DNA of 64,000 bases from Blautia schinkii (GTDB lineage Bacteria > Bacillota > Clostridia > Lachnospirales > Lachnospiraceae), in NCBI RefSeq assembly GCF_013304825.1, contig NZ_JAAWUO010000017.1:40585-104584 (forward strand), read 5' to 3'. A program made the translations under genes and the position numbers. Shown piece after piece: positions 61,273 through 64,000 of the stretch (position 1 is its first letter; each line of letters opens with the position of its first letter). Below the pieces are notes generated by a model that worked only from the letters and a program-made list of their open reading frames with translations, ran no database searches and was not told the DNA's origin.

Positions 61273-62295
61273 ATGTTATTTTTTGTAAACGATTACTGCG
61301 AGGGAGCGCATCCGGCGATCCTTGAAAAACTTGTGGAGACAAACATGGAGAAGCTTTCCGGCTATGGCACAGATAAATACTGTGATTCTGCAAAAGAAAA
61401 GGTCCGCAAGGCATGTGGCTGTCCGGATGCAGAGGTGTTTTTTCTGGTAGGAGGAACTCAGACCAATGCGACAGTTATCGGTTCCGTGCTGAACAGATAC
61501 GAGGGTGTACTGGCAGCTGAGACTGGTCATGTAAACTGCCATGAAGCCGGTGCTATCGAGTATACCGGACATAAGGTTCTGGCACTTCCTGCAGAGAACG
61601 GAAAGATCAAAGCAGAGAGCATAACCGAATATATCGAAACTTTTTACGGGGATGAAAGTCATGACCATATGGTATTTCCGGGAATGGTATATATTTCCCA
61701 TCCTACAGAATACGGAACGCTTTATACAAAGAAAGAACTGGAAGAAATCTTCAATGTGTGCAGACATTATGAGCTTCCGCTGTTCCTGGACGGAGCAAGA
61801 CTTGGATATGGCCTGGTAAGCCCGGAAACAGATGTAACACTTGAGGATATCGCCAGATATACAGATGTATTCTACATCGGTGGAACCAAGGTAGGAGCAC
61901 TCTGCGGTGAGGCAGTTGTTTTTACGAAAAAAGCTCCGAAACATTTCATGACTATGGTGAAGCAGCAGGGAGCTCTTCTGGCCAAGGGGCGCCTTCTGGG
62001 AATCCAGTTTGATACTTTATTTACAGATGATCTGTATACAAAGATCAGCCGAAACGCCATTGACACTGCTATGAAGCTGAAAAAAGCTCTTCAGGAAAAA
62101 GGATACCAGCTTTATATTGATTCTCCGACAAACCAGCAGTTCATAATCCTGGAAAATAATAAAAAAGAAGAACTTGCAAAAAAAGTCCGGTTTGATTTCT
62201 GGGAGAAATATGATGAGGATCATACAGTGATCCGTTTTGCTACAAGCTGGGGAACGAAGATGGAAGATATTGATGCGCTGATCGAATTGCTGTAG
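61273..62295 (+). CDS. ltaE: Low-specificity L-threonine aldolase
   Basis: A 340-residue PLP enzyme that splits L-threonine (and allo-threonine) to glycine and acetaldehyde. FVNDYCEGAHPAIL starts the fold, GGTQTN and DGARLGYG bind PLP, and the Schiff-base lysine is Lys206 in YIGGTKVGAL. GATGAGGAG precedes the ATG. Near a tRNA-Gly and proC by chance or by loose amino-acid grouping; it is probably monocistronic, or read from the regulator gene 30 bases upstream. Confidence 0.92.
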   Translation: MLFFVNDYCEGAHPAILEKLVETNMEKLSGYGTDKYCDSAKEKVRKACGCPDAEVFFLVGGTQTNATVIGSVLNRYEGVLAAETGHVNCHEAGAIEYTGHKVLALPAENGKIKAESITEYIETFYGDESHDHMVFPGMVYISHPTEYGTLYTKKELEEIFNVCRHYELPLFLDGARLGYGLVSPETDVTLEDIARYTDVFYIGGTKVGALCGEAVVFTKKAPKHFMTMVKQQGALLAKGRLLGIQFDTLFTDDLYTKISRNAIDTAMKLKKALQEKGYQLYIDSPTNQQFIILENNKKEELAKKVRFDFWEKYDEDHTVIRFATSWGTKMEDIDALIELL

Positions 62296-62484
62296 TGCGT
62301 ATCATCCTGAGAAGATCATAAAGTAGAAATAATTGCAGGAAATTTGGTATAAAATAATTCCCTGCAGGATCTGCAAAATCAGGTACAGATATAATATCCT
62401 TGGCAGTATGCCTGATGAAGAGATAATTTATATCATCTGTTTTGTAAATTCCTGCGGGGTTTTTATTTTTTGGTCTGTGAGGAA
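62296..62484. other. Intergenic region between convergent ltaE and proC
   Basis: A 189-base AT-rich spacer with scattered inverted repeats (TGCAGG/CCTGCA around 62333-62366; GCAGGAAATTT and AAATTCCTGC about 110 bases apart) and a GGGGTTTTTATTTTTT stretch (about 62456-62471) that could end the ltaE transcript. No convincing gene is seen. Confidence 0.4.
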
Positions 62485-63279
62485 TTATAATTTTTTGCCC
62501 TTCTCAGCGGCAGCAGTCAGAGCTTCAAATACAGCACTGCGGAAACCGTTTTTCTCCAGTGTGCGTACACCTTCGATGGTAGTTCCGGCAGGGGAGCAGA
62601 CCATGTCCTTCAGATCGCCAGGATGTCTGCCTGTCTCAAGAACCATCTTTGCACTGCCAAGTACTGTCTGGGAAGCAAATTTGTAAGCCTGTTTACGGGG
62701 CATTCCCTGACTTACGGCGGCATCTGCCATAGCTTCGATGAACATAAATACATAAGCCGGTGCACAGCCGCCTACAGCGCCTGCAGCATCCATAAGACGT
62801 TCAGGGATCACTTCTGTGCATCCGAAGCTGTCTGTGATCTTGAGAATTTCATCGAGTCCTTCTTTGGAAACGCGCTCGTTGGCGCATACAGCAGTCATGC
62901 CTTCACCAACCTGTGCGGGAGTATTTGGCATGAAACGGACAACTTTCAGAGGAAGTCCGGCTTTTTCTTCCAGCCATGCAAGGGTCTTGCCCGGGGCAAT
63001 TCCAATGATAGTGTGATCTGCTGTGAGGCTGTTGTGGACTTCATCTAAGACTTCCTCGTAGAACTGGGGTTTTACTGCAAGTACAATAGTTTTTGCAGAT
63101 CTGACCACTTCGTTGTTATCCGGAGTGGTGACAACACCGAGATTTTTTTCGCTGCGTTCTCTGCCTTCTTCTGTAAGGTTGGAAACAATGATCTCATCTT
63201 TTGAAAAAATCCCTTGGCGGAGAATACCGCCGATCATTGCAGAACCCATATTTCCACATCCGATAAAACCGATCTTCAT
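62485..63279 (-). CDS. proC: Pyrroline-5-carboxylate reductase
   Basis: A 264-residue NAD(P)H-dependent enzyme for the last step of proline synthesis. Rossmann motif IGFIGCGNMGSAM at the start, AVKPQ in the middle, RFMPNTPAQVGEG, and the C-terminal helical dimer domain GCAPAYVFMFIEAMADAAVSQG and CSPAGTTIEGV. AAGGAGG precedes the ATG. Single gene; proA and proB are not in the window. Confidence 0.95.
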   Translation of the reverse strand: MKIGFIGCGNMGSAMIGGILRQGIFSKDEIIVSNLTEEGRERSEKNLGVVTTPDNNEVVRSAKTIVLAVKPQFYEEVLDEVHNSLTADHTIIGIAPGKTLAWLEEKAGLPLKVVRFMPNTPAQVGEGMTAVCANERVSKEGLDEILKITDSFGCTEVIPERLMDAAGAVGGCAPAYVFMFIEAMADAAVSQGMPRKQAYKFASQTVLGSAKMVLETGRHPGDLKDMVCSPAGTTIEGVRTLEKNGFRSAVFEALTAAAEKGKKL

Positions 63280-63310
63280 AATAAAAATCCTCCTTAGAAT
63301 TATGTTTTAT

Positions 63311-63338
63311 AAAAAAAGACACGCTCCCGAAAGCGTGC
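63311..63338 (-). terminator. Terminator of tRNA-Gly
   Basis: On minus, CACGCT and AGCGTG pair around TTCGGG and are followed by TCTTTTTTT, a classical intrinsic terminator 17 bases after the tRNA. Confidence 0.85.
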
Positions 63339-63354
63339 CTCTCTTGGCAATGAA

Positions 63355-63425
63355 AGCAGATAACGGGAGTCGAACCCGCCTCCTCAGCTTGGGAAGCTGA
63401 TGTTCTACCGATGAACTATATCTGC
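63355..63425 (-). tRNA. tRNA-Gly (anticodon CCC)
   Basis: A 71-base tRNA. Acceptor stem GCAGATA/TATCTGC with discriminator T, D arm GTTC/GAAC, anticodon stem CAGC/GCTG around loop TTCCCAA giving CCC, and T arm GCGGG/CCCGT around TTCGACT. CCA is not encoded. Confidence 0.94.
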
Positions 63426-63436
63426 CTGCAATCCCA

Positions 63437-63464
63437 ATTATAGCACTGGAAATAAGAAATACAA
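63437..63464 (-). promoter_or_regulatory. Promoter of tRNA-Gly
   Basis: On minus, TTGTAT (63459-63464), 16 bp, TATAAT (63437-63442) preceded by TGC (extended -10). It starts transcription a few bases before the tRNA. Confidence 0.75.
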
Positions 63465-63482
63465 GAGCTGATTTGCGGGATA

Positions 63483-63935
63483 TTACCACCCCTGGCTCAT
63501 AGTGCTGTTATGGTATTTCGTAGAATAAGTCACATCCTCCCCAAACCACTCCGGTGCAATATAAGCATTAGCTGCTTCTTCCGTAGGAAATTCGACCTCA
63601 GCAAGAAGAACTCCCTCATATTCCCCGTGGAACACATCCAGCTCAATAAAAAGCCCGTCTTTTTCAGGAATTACATAGCGGTCTTTTGTAATAAGGATAC
63701 CATCGGCTTTAGGTTTGAGATGTTCGTAGGCATCGGCAGTCAGAGGAAGATTATATTCTTCGCGGCTCATCAGGCCTTTTGATTTATAAGTAAGAAAATA
63801 TTCATCATCCTGTCTGCGGATGCGGACTACAGGTGAAGTACAGAGATAACTCTGTTCGATCCTGTGGCAGGGATAGGAAGCCAGGCCGGCTGGCAGATTT
63901 TCTTTCGGGATCAGAAATTTACGTTCGATTTCCAT
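63483..63935 (-). CDS. CYTH-domain protein (triphosphate tunnel metalloenzyme)
   Basis: A 150-residue protein with the ExExK signature EIERK at residues 2-6, RIRRQDDEYFLTYK and IELDVFHG strands lining the tunnel, and AEVEFPTEEAA. Relatives are inorganic triphosphatases or class IV adenylate cyclases (CyaB); the short length favours a triphosphatase-type role. No partner gene is visible. The promoter should lie in the AT-rich 63936-64000. Confidence 0.88.
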   Translation of the reverse strand: MEIERKFLIPKENLPAGLASYPCHRIEQSYLCTSPVVRIRRQDDEYFLTYKSKGLMSREEYNLPLTADAYEHLKPKADGILITKDRYVIPEKDGLFIELDVFHGEYEGVLLAEVEFPTEEAANAYIAPEWFGEDVTYSTKYHNSTMSQGW

Positions 63936-64000
63936 AAAACAGATACCGTTACTGAAAACTTATAAAAAGTTATAAACTTCTATGTTTCATTCCTACTTCA

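Noticed and set aside
62333..62686. Possible 117-codon gene between ltaE and proC
   Set aside because: Overlaps the conserved C-terminus of ProC, lacks a ribosome binding site and has unnatural composition.

Overview
The window looks like a chromosomal segment of a gut Firmicute of the Lachnospiraceae (Blautia/Ruminococcus-like). The reasons are moderate GC with AT-rich spacers, strong AGGAGG-type ribosome binding sites, TTGACA/TATAAT promoters, many Asp/Ser-rich secreted tails, and the gene families present (DUF6110 next to a P-type ATPase, CdaR-MsmK, C_GCAxxG_C_C, GH36). The genus is inferred from family content and was not tested by a search. No phage, insertion sequence or CRISPR array was seen.

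Region 1 (1-23266) is a cell-surface glycan locus. It holds a nucleotide-sugar aminotransferase (wecE-like), dTDP-rhamnose epimerase (rfbC), an ABC exporter pair (Wzm/Wzt, the latter with a C-terminal glycan-binding domain), a methyltransferase-kinase fusion resembling the chain terminator WbdD, three related tandem GT2 glycosyltransferases, two single-domain GT2 enzymes, a YfhO-type membrane protein, a polyprenyl-phosphate sugar-1-phosphate transferase and an LCP ligase. The likely pathway is: priming on undecaprenyl phosphate, elongation in the cytoplasm, capping by methylation/phosphorylation, export after recognition of the cap by Wzt, and attachment to the wall by LCP. Two PBP5-type D,D-carboxypeptidase paralogues flank parts of the cluster; the second has lost both its catalytic serine and its KTG box.

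Region 2 (23391-36093) is mostly housekeeping and envelope stress: an HtrA protease, a divergent ClpX, a zinc-ribbon protein, tRNA-Leu(CAG), carAB, uppP, a lipoprotein and a class A-like serine hydrolase with wall-binding-like repeats. It ends in an unusual 121-bp element that can fold into a four-way junction with no unpaired linker bases.

Region 3 (36094-43215) carries molybdate uptake (modABC) with a divergently transcribed regulator split into two proteins (a Mop domain protein and an HTH plus PBP-like protein), followed by a CdaR-type regulator, the multi-sugar ATPase MsmK, and a Fur-like regulator. Region 4 (43479-45910) is a small metal operon (DUF6110 protein and a P1B-type ATPase with atypical motifs).

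Region 5 (46048-64000) is carbohydrate and amino-acid metabolism: AraC regulator with divergent GH36 alpha-galactosidase, an MFS exporter with divergent AraC regulator, a C_GCAxxG_C_C protein, PepV dipeptidase, an orphan NMT1-type binding protein, a complete sugar ABC operon without its own ATPase (probably served by MsmK) plus a cytoplasmic DUF5060/DUF5605 glycosidase-like protein and LacI regulator, threonine aldolase, ProC, tRNA-Gly(CCC) and a CYTH protein.

All function calls come from reading motifs and recalling families; no database search was run.
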